Part shown: positions 23,896 to 31,419 of the stretch, piece after piece
Numbering within the stretch: position 1 is the stretch's first letter
Layout: each line of letters begins with the position of its first letter
Origin: Turicibacter sp.
Lineage (GTDB): Bacteria; Bacillota_I; Bacilli_A; MOL361; Turicibacteraceae
NCBI GenBank assembly: GCA_009780245.1
Contig: WRAJ01000025.1
Location: 1 to 34,076 of the forward strand
DNA length: 34,076 nucleotides
Direction: 5' to 3'
The notes under the pieces: generated by a model
Seen by the model: the letters and a program-made list of their open reading frames with translations, nothing else
What the model was told of the DNA's origin: nothing
Database searches by the model: none
Position numbers and translations under genes: made by a program

Positions 23896-23945
23896 AGGTA
23901 GTGGTTGGCTGTTAATTGCTTGCAATTAACAGTCAATCACTACCT
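23896..23945. repeat. 50-nt near-perfect hairpin
   Basis: Arms of 23-24 nt run from AGGTAGTGGTTGGCTGTTAA to its partner ending CAGTCAATCACTACCT, closing on a GCTTGC turn. The only two departures from perfect pairing are G-U wobbles if the plus strand is transcribed. No T-run follows, so it is not a typical terminator. Nothing like it is seen elsewhere in the window. Confidence 0.85.
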
Positions 23946-23949
23946 CAGT

Positions 23950-24114
23950 AAGCCAAAAGGCGCGGTAGCTTCAAAGCACTAAACACACGCAACGACCAAC
24001 AAAAACTAAAGAGTCGCATCAAACTAATCACCGAAAGGGCGCCCACACTAAACAAAACTTAAGCGCACACCCACCTGATCACCAAAAAGGCGCACCCTCA
24101 CACACCCAATTCTA
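23950..24114. other. A/C-rich spacer with three degenerate GCGCC repeats
   Basis: Strongly skewed: the plus strand is almost only A and C with few T. Three related motifs occur: CCAAAAGGCGCGG (about 23954), ATCACCGAAAGGGCGCCCAC (about 24030) and ATCACCAAAAAGGCGCACCC (about 24079). The minus strand is therefore G/T-rich, downstream of the PPIase start and upstream of nothing but the end of the kinase gene. No open frame with a ribosome binding site is seen. Confidence 0.5.
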
Positions 24115-25179
24115 TCACACATCACACCTAACTGGCAAGTAAACAATCACCGTCGTCCCCTTCCCAACCTGACTCTTAATCACAATCCGCCCCCGACACA
24201 AATCAACAATCCGCTTCACAATCGACATCCCAAGTCCGTTCCCCCGCGACCCATGCGAAGCATCCCCTTGATAAAACTTCTCAAAGATCCGCTCGCGTAC
24301 ACGATCCGGCATGCCTTCCCCCTCATCACGCACACGCACCTTAACATACTCGCCATCCAACTTACAGCTAATCGTCAACTTACCGCCCTGAGCACTATAA
24401 TTAATCGCGTTCCCAATGACGTTAACCCAGATTTGTTTGATAATTTCTTCGTTATTGTTAATCTCAACCTCTTCAATGTCCAAATCCAACGTTAAGTCCT
24501 TCTCCGTCCACTGCTTCTCCAGTAACAAAACCGTCCGTCGCAACTGCTCCCCCAGCGCATAAGGCTCAATGTCCGTCAACGCCTGCTGATGCTCCAGCTT
24601 TGTTAACGTCAACACGTTGCTCGACATTCCAATCAATCGGTCTGACTCACGATAAATAATATCGATGTATTCCTTTTGCTTTTCCGGATCCAGCTCGCGC
24701 TCTTTAATCTGCCTTGAAAACCCACGAATGGACGTAATCGGCGTCTTAAACTCATGTGAAAAATAACTAATAAAATCTTTCTTCAACAACGTGGCACTCG
24801 AAATCTCCTTCGCCATCCGGTTAAACCCGTGCATCAAACGGTAAAGCTCTCTAACGTTCACATTTGTATCAACTGAAACATCGTAATTTCCTTTTTCAAC
24901 CTGCTTAAGCGCCGATGACAACTCAACCAAGGGATGTAGAAATAGCTGATTGAAACGATAGAAAATGATAATCCCAATCACCACACTGATCAAGAAAAAA
25001 ATGGCGACGAGGATAAACAAGCCAACCCTTCCTGTAAAGGGGGTGTTCTCGTAAGTAAAAAGCCCGGCGTAATACGCCAGCAACATCATCATGGTTATCA
25101 AACCATAAACCGCTGTAATCATCACGAAAACCGAGATGATTAACCTGACTTTGAGTGTTCTGACTCTAAAGCGTCTCAT
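24115..25179 (-). CDS. membrane sensor histidine kinase (HAMP-HisKA-HATPase)
   Basis: 354 residues: two membrane helices (about 12-37 and 52-74) with only a very short external loop (about 15 residues), a HAMP domain (about 75-130), HisKA with H142 in FSHEFKTPITSIRGF, and an ATPase domain with N257 (NVIGNAINYS), DEGEGMP (285-291) and GNGLGMSIVKRIV (313-325). All catalytic motifs are intact. The near absence of an external sensor domain puts it in the intramembrane-sensing type, often linked to cell-envelope stress or antimicrobial peptides; that role is inferred. It overlaps the response regulator gene by 4 nt. Confidence 0.93.
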   Translation of the reverse strand: MRRFRVRTLKVRLIISVFVMITAVYGLITMMMLLAYYAGLFTYENTPFTGRVGLFILVAIFFLISVVIGIIIFYRFNQLFLHPLVELSSALKQVEKGNYDVSVDTNVNVRELYRLMHGFNRMAKEISSATLLKKDFISYFSHEFKTPITSIRGFSRQIKERELDPEKQKEYIDIIYRESDRLIGMSSNVLTLTKLEHQQALTDIEPYALGEQLRRTVLLLEKQWTEKDLTLDLDIEEVEINNNEEIIKQIWVNVIGNAINYSAQGGKLTISCKLDGEYVKVRVRDEGEGMPDRVRERIFEKFYQGDASHGSRGNGLGMSIVKRIVDLCRGRIVIKSQVGKGTTVIVYLPVRCDV

Positions 25180-25850
25180 GATTTAGTAACCACCTTATAA
25201 CCAAGCCCGCGGACTGTGACGAGCTCAAAATCACCGTTGCTTTTTAGACGATCGCGAATGCGGTTCACGTGCACATCCACCGAGCGCTCATCCGTCTCAC
25301 TTTCTAAGCTCCAAATGTCATCAATCAACTGCCTGCGCGTGAAAATTTTATCCGGGTAAGAAATCAGTTTAAATAACAACAAGAACTCTTTCTTTGGCAA
25401 GGTTATTTTTTCATCTGCCCACGCAACCGAAAACTCATCGTAATTAAGCGTTGTTTGTCCGACTTCTACTAAGTGATCCGTTGAAATCTTTGCTCGCCTA
25501 AGCAACGCCTTAATGCGAAGGACAAACTCCTCCTCGTTGATCGGCTTGGTCATATAATCGTCCGCCCCTTGCGTAAAACCTTTCGCCATGTCCGACATCT
25601 CCCCAAGCGCCGTCACCATTAAAATGGGAATCTCCATGCGGTGATCACGCAACTCCTTCGCAAATTCAAACCCGTCCATTCCCGGTAACATCACATCAAG
25701 CACAATCAAATCAACGCTCAACCGATCCAAAACATCCAGCGCCTCCTCCGCCGAAAACGCCGGAATCGGATGATAATTCGCTTGCTCAAGCACCGCTTGC
25801 ATCAACTTACTAATATTCTGATCATCTTCCACTAATAATATGTTCAACAT
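25176..25850 (-). CDS. OmpR/PhoB-family response regulator
   Basis: 224 residues from the ATG at 25850, which lies 8 nt after GGAGG; an ATG at 25865 is inside that region. Receiver domain: VEDD (acidic pocket), phospho-acceptor D52 in LIVLDVMLPGMDGF, and K102 in DDYMTKP. The winged-helix DNA-binding domain (about 125-222) has the typical FTRRQLIDDIWSLESETDERSVDVHVNRIRDRL and VTVRGLGYK. It is the partner of the downstream overlapping histidine kinase. It begins only about 20 bp after the plsC terminator, leaving little room for a separate promoter. Confidence 0.94.
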   Translation of the reverse strand: MLNILLVEDDQNISKLMQAVLEQANYHPIPAFSAEEALDVLDRLSVDLIVLDVMLPGMDGFEFAKELRDHRMEIPILMVTALGEMSDMAKGFTQGADDYMTKPINEEEFVLRIKALLRRAKISTDHLVEVGQTTLNYDEFSVAWADEKITLPKKEFLLLFKLISYPDKIFTRRQLIDDIWSLESETDERSVDVHVNRIRDRLKSNGDFELVTVRGLGYKVVTKS

Positions 25851-25870
25851 GCCACATTCCTCCATTTTAT

Positions 25871-25897
25871 ATAAAAAGCTGAAGTTACCTTCAGCTT
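25871..25897 (-). terminator. terminator of folA-plsC
   Basis: Minus-strand stem AAGCTGAAG-GTAA-CTTCAGCTT, 9 bp with a GTAA tetraloop, followed by TTTATAT. It lies between plsC and the response regulator gene. Confidence 0.9.
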
Positions 25898-25905
25898 ATC
25901 CCCCC

Positions 25906-26628
25906 CTACAACAAATCCGCCTTAATAATCCCCTCAACCATCTTAGCAATCGCCGCCGTGCTCATCCCCTTATAATCCTCATAAGGAATCGGGTCATGAA
26001 TTTTAATCTTCACGGTCGTTGGCAACGGCCATCTTTTTCCAATCATGTGACTATTATAAATCGTCGTCGGTACAATGGCTGCTTTTGCTTTCACTGCCAC
26101 TTTGAAACTACCCGCTTTGAATCCCCCCATTGGGCCATTAATAATACGCGTTCCCTCTGGAAAGATGACCATCAAAATCCCCTCTGTCACTGCTTTAGTA
26201 GCGTCATACATCGTCTGAACTGCCAAGCGCGGATTATCGCGATCCAAAAAACCACAACGAATCAATCGCATGCCACGATTCAGTAGAAAAATGCGACCTA
26301 TCTCCACTTTTGCAATGTACGCGTGTCGTCGTTTCACCGTTTTAACAAAAGTAAAAATATCAAAAATACTTTGATGATTCGCATAGACAACGCCCGTCTT
26401 AAGTTGCTCATCGCTTAATTTTTCAAGACCTTCCATCTCTGTACGTGAAAAAGTAAGCAAAGGTACTGCCCACGATACGATCCATTTAATGGCACCCCAT
26501 CTTTGCGCATCCGTGTATTTATCTTTGCCTAGCACGATAAACCACAGATTTAACAACACAACGATCAACCCAAGCAACGCAGCAATCCCCACAATAACGG
26601 CTACTATCCACAACAATATACTAAACAT
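25906..26628 (-). CDS. plsC: 1-acyl-sn-glycerol-3-phosphate acyltransferase
   Basis: Membrane enzyme that makes phosphatidic acid from lysophosphatidic acid. 240 residues with an N-terminal membrane segment (about 5-33), the catalytic NHQSIFD (H85, D90), the glycerol-3-phosphate site FPEGTR (156-161) and a downstream IVPTTIYNSH strand. Its ATG overlaps the folA stop (TAATG), so translation is coupled to folA. A lipid gene in operon with dihydrofolate reductase is a chance-looking pairing but close coupling is clear. Confidence 0.93.
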   Translation of the reverse strand: MFSILLWIVAVIVGIAALLGLIVVLLNLWFIVLGKDKYTDAQRWGAIKWIVSWAVPLLTFSRTEMEGLEKLSDEQLKTGVVYANHQSIFDIFTFVKTVKRRHAYIAKVEIGRIFLLNRGMRLIRCGFLDRDNPRLAVQTMYDATKAVTEGILMVIFPEGTRIINGPMGGFKAGSFKVAVKAKAAIVPTTIYNSHMIGKRWPLPTTVKIKIHDPIPYEDYKGMSTAAIAKMVEGIIKADLL

Positions 26629-27107
26629 TAAGTAGTCTTCCTTTCATACCTCATAAAGCAGAGATTTTCCGTCTCATTTTTTTTCGTTCCAACCCATTCG
26701 TCCCAGTCTACCTCAGGAAACCACGCATCCCCTTCATAAGCGTGCTTGACGTGAGTCACATACAACCGGTCTACAAACGGTAAGAGTTGCTCATAAACGT
26801 TCGCACCACCGATAATAAAGAGCTCTTTGTCTTGCGGGTATGTAGCGATAAAGGATGACACATCTGAAATGGTCGTGACAGCTTCAAAATTATAATCTGC
26901 GGTTCGAGTGGCCACATAATGATGCCTGCCTGGTAACGGCTGATTGCGATACGACAAAATAGACTCAAACGTCAGGCGCCCCATGAAAATGTCATTGCCC
27001 ATGGTCACTTCTTTAAAATATTGCAAGTCTTCTTTAAAATGCCATGGCAATTTATTATCTGCGCCAATCAACCTATTCTCATCAAATGCTACAATCATTG
27101 AAATCAT
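26628..27107 (-). CDS. folA: dihydrofolate reductase
   Basis: Reduces dihydrofolate to tetrahydrofolate with NADPH. 159 residues: MISMIVAFDENRLIGADNKL at the start, PWHFKEDLQYFKEVT, MGRLTFES (NADPH site), and FIIGGANVYEQLLPFVDRLY. The usual acidic catalytic residue lies in the HFKEDLQYFK helix. AAGGTGG lies 10 nt before the ATG. It has its own promoter in the gap after thyA, and regenerates the folate that ThyA oxidises, so the neighbourhood is functionally coherent. Confidence 0.96.
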   Translation of the reverse strand: MISMIVAFDENRLIGADNKLPWHFKEDLQYFKEVTMGNDIFMGRLTFESILSYRNQPLPGRHHYVATRTADYNFEAVTTISDVSSFIATYPQDKELFIIGGANVYEQLLPFVDRLYVTHVKHAYEGDAWFPEVDWDEWVGTKKNETENLCFMRYERKTT

Positions 27108-27151
27108 TGTTTTCGTACCACCTTGTATTAATTGCTTTGATTCATCAAACT

Positions 27152-27180
27152 ATTATACCCCATTTTTCACAAAATTGCAA
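27152..27180 (-). promoter_or_regulatory. promoter of folA-plsC
   Basis: TTGCAA (27175-27180), 17 bases, consensus TATAAT (27152-27157) on the minus strand. Just downstream TTTGAT and ATCAAA form a small dyad at the likely transcription start. Confidence 0.85.
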
Positions 27181-27191
27181 AATTCCCGCTT

Positions 27192-28001
27192 CTAAACACT
27201 GACTTTTCCTTTAATTAAAGGGTGTGGATCGTAGTCCACTAAATCAAAGTCTTCAAATTTAAAATCAAACACCGAATCTACTTGGCGATTAATCTTAAGC
27301 TTTGGAAACGGCTTCGGCTCTCTTGAAACTTGCTCGTTCACTTGCTCGGTGTGATTGTCGTAAATGTGCGCATCACCAAACGTATGCACAAACTCACCCG
27401 GCTTTAGACCTGTCACGTGCGCGACCATCAACGTCAACAACGCATAAGAAGCAATGTTAAACGGCACGCCTAAAAACACGTCCGCTGAGCGCTGGTACAA
27501 TTGGCAAGATAATTTTCCGTTACTCACATAAAATTGAAACATCATGTGACAAGGCGGCAACGCCATTTTATCTAAGTCGCCGATGTTCCAAGCATTAACC
27601 AACAAGCGCCTCGAATCAGGGTTCGTTTTAATCTGCTCAATCACATCTGAAAATTGGTCAATCACACGCCCGTCTACCGCTTCCCAGCTACGCCACTGAT
27701 GGCCGTATACCGGTCCAAGATTTCCGTCTTCGTCTGCCCACTCGTTCCAAATACGCACGCCGTTATCTTGCAAATATTTCACATTCGTATCCCCAGCAAC
27801 AAACCATAGTAGCTCATGCACGACTGATTTCCAATGTACTTTCTTCGTTGTTAATAAAGGGAATTCTTCTGATAAATCAAAGCGTATTTGATGCCCAAAC
27901 ACACTGGTGGTCCCCGTTCCGGTTCGATCGCTTTTATGCTCACCGTTTTTCAAAATATGTTTAATCAAATCTAAATATTGATGTTCTTGATGGCCATTCA
28001 C
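27192..28001 (-). CDS. thyA: thymidylate synthase (ThyA type)
   Basis: Methylates dUMP to dTMP using methylenetetrahydrofolate. 269 residues from the GTG at 28001 (AGGAG is 10 nt upstream; earlier in-frame starts lack a site). Motifs: [32 protein letters not shown], the catalytic Cys151 in [33 protein letters not shown] and the C-terminal [12 protein letters not shown]. All active-site residues are present. It lies upstream of folA with its own promoter. Confidence 0.97.
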   Translation of the reverse strand: MNGHQEHQYLDLIKHILKNGEHKSDRTGTGTTSVFGHQIRFDLSEEFPLLTTKKVHWKSVVHELLWFVAGDTNVKYLQDNGVRIWNEWADEDGNLGPVYGHQWRSWEAVDGRVIDQFSDVIEQIKTNPDSRRLLVNAWNIGDLDKMALPPCHMMFQFYVSNGKLSCQLYQRSADVFLGVPFNIASYALLTLMVAHVTGLKPGEFVHTFGDAHIYDNHTEQVNEQVSREPKPFPKLKINRQVDSVFDFKFEDFDLVDYDPHPLIKGKVSV

Positions 28002-28036
28002 TTTGCACACACTCCTCTTACAGTTCCAATCTTTAT

Positions 28037-28065
28037 ATTTTATCAAACTTCAACAGAAAAAACAA
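28037..28065 (-). promoter_or_regulatory. promoter of thyA
   Basis: TTGTTT (28060-28065), 17 bases, TAAAAT (28037-28042) on the minus strand, directly after the terminator of the permease gene. Confidence 0.6.
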
Positions 28066-28090
28066 CTAAAAAGACACCCGTAGGTGCCTC
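28066..28090 (-). terminator. terminator of the APC permease gene
   Basis: Minus strand: GGCACC-(TACG)-GGTGTC hairpin with one G-U pair, followed by TTTTT. It resembles the terminator at 29694-29720 on the other side of the permease gene. Confidence 0.85.
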
Positions 28091-28115
28091 GGTAGTATTG
28101 ATATCGGGTTGTTAA

Positions 28116-29495
28116 TTAAACTTCACTTATGTTTTTATCTTTCGACTTTTCAAGCAACAATCCAATGATGGTAATCACAACAAACACGACTGCAAAAACC
28201 AGCACGCCCCTGCCTTGTGTGTCGATAATGGCATAGATCAAGAACGCCGCAGCCAACACTGAAAATCCTGGCGAAATAAAACGTTTGAAGAAGCTGAGCT
28301 CTTTTTCCTTGATCATCATCCCTACGAAGATCGGAATCATAAAGACTTTAAAACTAATTGGCATTAAATCCTGAATGTGGAATCTAAAATCCTCAGCAAA
28401 TCCTAATAGTTGCCAAAATCCCATGTGATTGATGGCACTGACAAGCATCCAAGCGCCGATCAGCATTAACGATAATGCCATTGAGTTTGCCGGCATTTTT
28501 GTTGCGCGATCAAGCTGGGAAAAAATCTCTTGACGCGGTCCCGTGTTGCTCGTAGATAGCGAGTAAAACATGCGCCCTGAACCAATGACCAGCCCGTTTA
28601 AGGTGCCTAAACAAGAGATAATGATAAAGCCAAAGAGAATGGTTCCCGCAGCTGAACCGAAGAGGTTAGAAAAGGCCGCCATCACCCCAGCACCACTGGT
28701 TAGCGAGTCTACAGGCGCAGCGCCAAATAACCCAACGAAATACCCCACGTAAATGGTTGTCACAATTAACATCCCAATCACAACTGCTTTTGGCAAGTTT
28801 TTCTTCACGTCTTTGATTTCTTTGTTAAGGCTCATCGCTACTTCCCATCCTAAGTAAGCAAACAGCGTTGCGATTAAGGCAACATAAAAGGGATTCCCAT
28901 CAATTGCCGGGATGTATTCCGTTTGGATGTTCGTCATCGTCGTGCCGTTTACCAGACCAATGATGGTTCCGATTAATGCCATGGCAATCAGTGGAATAAC
29001 TTTGATGAACGTACAACTAATGTGAAATTTTTCTGACAACTTCGGGCTCAGCTCGTTCATTCCGAAAATAATGACCAGATAAAATAGAGCAAAGATGTAA
29101 GTCTCCGCGCTGAAATCCGGGTTGACATCAAATCCTAAAAGGATGACCGTGAAGCGGCCCGAAACCCATGCCAGCACACCGGTAATTGGCGGGAAGAACA
29201 TCGTTGCCATGTACCAACCCATGATGTAACTAAACTTTTTCCCGACTAACTTTTCAGCAAAATACGATAACCCGGTTGCATCCTCGTACTTAGCAGAAAG
29301 TGTTCCGAAGGCATAAGCAAAAGACAAGGCGACTAACCCACCGATTCCCCATGCAGCAACTCCCATAAACATATTGCCGCCGACAGCAGCAAAGACGCGA
29401 TCGTTTCGAAAGAATATTCCACTTCCGATGACTGTTCCTACCACTAAACAAATCGCCGTAAATAATCCGTATCTTCTTGTCAAGTTCTCATTCAT
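28116..29495 (-). CDS. APC-family amino acid permease
   Basis: 459 residues with about twelve membrane helices. The N-terminus RYGLFTAICLVVGTVIGSGIFF carries the APC signature GSGIFF (24-29) in helix 1. Other family features are FAYLGWEVAMSLNKEIKDVKKNLPKAV (helix 6 region) and GLVIGSGRMFYSLS. It imports or exchanges an amino acid; the substrate is not predictable. Monocistronic: own promoter about 115 bp upstream and terminators on both sides. Confidence 0.9.
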   Translation of the reverse strand: MNENLTRRYGLFTAICLVVGTVIGSGIFFRNDRVFAAVGGNMFMGVAAWGIGGLVALSFAYAFGTLSAKYEDATGLSYFAEKLVGKKFSYIMGWYMATMFFPPITGVLAWVSGRFTVILLGFDVNPDFSAETYIFALFYLVIIFGMNELSPKLSEKFHISCTFIKVIPLIAMALIGTIIGLVNGTTMTNIQTEYIPAIDGNPFYVALIATLFAYLGWEVAMSLNKEIKDVKKNLPKAVVIGMLIVTTIYVGYFVGLFGAAPVDSLTSGAGVMAAFSNLFGSAAGTILFGFIIISCLGTLNGLVIGSGRMFYSLSTSNTGPRQEIFSQLDRATKMPANSMALSLMLIGAWMLVSAINHMGFWQLLGFAEDFRFHIQDLMPISFKVFMIPIFVGMMIKEKELSFFKRFISPGFSVLAAAFLIYAIIDTQGRGVLVFAVVFVVITIIGLLLEKSKDKNISEV

Positions 29496-29611
29496 GAAAT
29501 CACTGTCCTTCTTTGTCTTAATACTTGAGGCTTGTCTTATATTTTGCGTTCATCTGGTGTTCTATACTCGTTATCCTCATCCTCGCACCAAGCATAAAAA
29601 TATTTCTAAAA

Positions 29612-29640
29612 AATATACCACGCATCACCCTTTTCTGCAA
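29612..29640 (-). promoter_or_regulatory. promoter of the APC permease gene
   Basis: TTGCAG (29635-29640), 17 bases, TATATT (29612-29617) on the minus strand. It implies a leader of about 110 nt, in which I see no recognised riboswitch. Confidence 0.65.
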
Positions 29641-29693
29641 GAAAAAATTTCAAGTAAATGTTTTCCATCTTTCTTTCATTGCTTTTGGCTAAC

Positions 29694-29720
29694 AAAAAAG
29701 ACACTCAAAGGTGCCTTTAC
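29694..29720 (-). terminator. terminator of the solute-binding protein gene
   Basis: Minus strand: AAAGGCAC pairs with GTGTCTTT (one G-U pair), followed by TTTTTT. Confidence 0.88.
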
Positions 29721-29728
29721 TCGTTATT

Positions 29729-31291
29729 TTAATAGTCATCAATGTTGACATAAACAAACCTAACATGGTTAGCAGGGCCCATCGCCGCTTGAACGTCACG
29801 GATACCCTCACGCGCACCAAGTACTAATTCTCCCGTTGCTAAAAGCATGAACGGCGCTTCATCGTGAATGATTTGTTGAACTTCGTGGTAATATGCCATA
29901 CGCGCGTCAGGATCAAAGGTTGAACGTCCTAATGCCATCAGTTCATCAGCTCGTGGGTGGCTAAAGAACGTGCGGTTCCCTGGTGCGCCATGATTAGAGG
30001 TATGGAAAAGTGGAAAGAGTCCGTAATCCCCATCACCCGTTACCGTCGTCCATGCTAAAATAAACATGTCATGATCCCCATTCGCTGTTTCTTCAATAAA
30101 AATCGGATTCTCAAGCGGACGCACTTCAACATCAACACCAATCTGTCCTAGTTGAGCAGCAATGACTTGTGCCCATTCTAAACGCTCTGGAATTTCATTT
30201 GTAACCAGTGTTAACGTACGATCGAAATCAAAATCAGCCTCTTCTAACAATTCAACCGCTCGTTCAGGATCAAAACCAAATCCTGGCAAATCCGTTCTTG
30301 CGCCAAAGACGTTGCTACTTAGCGGGCCTGTTAAAATCTCACCCATGCCATACATCAACGTCGCATGAATCTCTTCCACATCAATGGCATAACTAATCGC
30401 ATGGCGAATGCGTACATCGTCAATGCGCTGCGTGTTCATTCCCATATAAAAGATCTGGTAGTTGGTCATGCGCTCCAAGTTCAAGCCGGCATGATCATCA
30501 ACGCGTGCCATTTGAGTACGTCCAACGAATGCCACGTCTACTTCACCCGTTTCAAGTAACATCAAACGCGTATCTGGTAACACGACGACGCGCAATTGTA
30601 ATTCCTCAAACGAAGGCAGATCACCGTGGTAATCGTCAAACCTTCTAAACTCAACGTAGTCGCCTGCTGCCCGACTATGAAAAGCAAACGGTCCTGTTCC
30701 AACTGGGTTTTCGCCAAATCCATATTCGCCCAATGAGTGAAATGAATACTCACTTAAAATAGCCGCTGCAGGGTGTGCGATATTATTGATAAACGGCGCA
30801 AACGGCTCAAGCGTTCCAATGCGCACAGTAAACTCGTCAACAATTACAACGCTCGCTGGATCAAAATCCTCCATAATCGCCGCAACAGCCGGAGAACTAG
30901 CTGCTCGCTCTAACGAAAATGCCACATCTGCTGCGGTCATCTGCTGACCGTCATGAAAGTAAACGTCTTGCCTCAAATAAAACGTGTACGAATAATCGTC
31001 GTACCTTTCCCAAGACTCTGCCAAAAGCGGCAACGCCTCACCTGTTTCAGGGTCTAGCCTCACCAACGTCTCAAACATCTGAACGTTAAACTGACTCGAA
31101 ATGGTTACGTTTGATAAATGTGGATCAAGCGACACAGCATCAGCTTCCATCGCGACAACCAAGCGATTTGGATTGCCATGGCCACCATTACCATTTCCAC
31201 CGCCATTTCCATTACCATTCCCACAGGCTGTTAACACAACCAGTAGGCCCATTAAAACAACACTAAAAAAACCAACGCTCTTACGATACAT
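29729..31291 (-). CDS. peptide/oligopeptide ABC transporter substrate-binding lipoprotein (SBP_bac_5)
   Basis: 520 residues. A signal peptide ends in the lipobox LTAC (Cys23), followed by a Gly/Asn-rich flexible linker (residues 24-42). The body fits the family 5 dipeptide/oligopeptide binding fold: LDPHLSNVTISSQFNVQMFETL, LAESWERYDDYSYTFYLRQDVYFHDG, TAADVAFSLERA, and NPVGTGPFAF. The sequence is strikingly acidic. GGAGG lies 9 nt before the ATG. No permease or ATPase genes flank it, so it must work with a transporter encoded elsewhere or act as a stand-alone peptide sensor. It is bounded by terminators on both sides. Confidence 0.93.
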   Translation of the reverse strand: MYRKSVGFFSVVLMGLLVVLTACGNGNGNGGGNGNGGHGNPNRLVVAMEADAVSLDPHLSNVTISSQFNVQMFETLVRLDPETGEALPLLAESWERYDDYSYTFYLRQDVYFHDGQQMTAADVAFSLERAASSPAVAAIMEDFDPASVVIVDEFTVRIGTLEPFAPFINNIAHPAAAILSEYSFHSLGEYGFGENPVGTGPFAFHSRAAGDYVEFRRFDDYHGDLPSFEELQLRVVVLPDTRLMLLETGEVDVAFVGRTQMARVDDHAGLNLERMTNYQIFYMGMNTQRIDDVRIRHAISYAIDVEEIHATLMYGMGEILTGPLSSNVFGARTDLPGFGFDPERAVELLEEADFDFDRTLTLVTNEIPERLEWAQVIAAQLGQIGVDVEVRPLENPIFIEETANGDHDMFILAWTTVTGDGDYGLFPLFHTSNHGAPGNRTFFSHPRADELMALGRSTFDPDARMAYYHEVQQIIHDEAPFMLLATGELVLGAREGIRDVQAAMGPANHVRFVYVNIDDY

Positions 31292-31382
31292 TTCCGAACG
31301 CCTCCTTCATATTTATTATTCGTAGTATTCTACTTGTTTTCACAAGCGTTGTCTAGCTTTTCAAAGAAGAAAACGTTCTCTT

Positions 31383-31409
31383 AAAAAGGAGTTGTCTCAC
31401 GACAACTCC
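31383..31409 (-). terminator. terminator of the CAP-domain gene
   Basis: Minus strand: GGAGTTGTC-GTGA-GACAACTCC, 9 bp with a GNRA tetraloop, followed by TTTTT. Confidence 0.95.
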
Positions 31410-31419
31410 ACATTTTACG

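Noticed and set aside
29496..29605. 25-codon ORF (MLGARMRITSIEHQ...) in the permease leader
   Set aside because: No ribosome binding site before its ATG, and nothing in the neighbourhood suggests translation.
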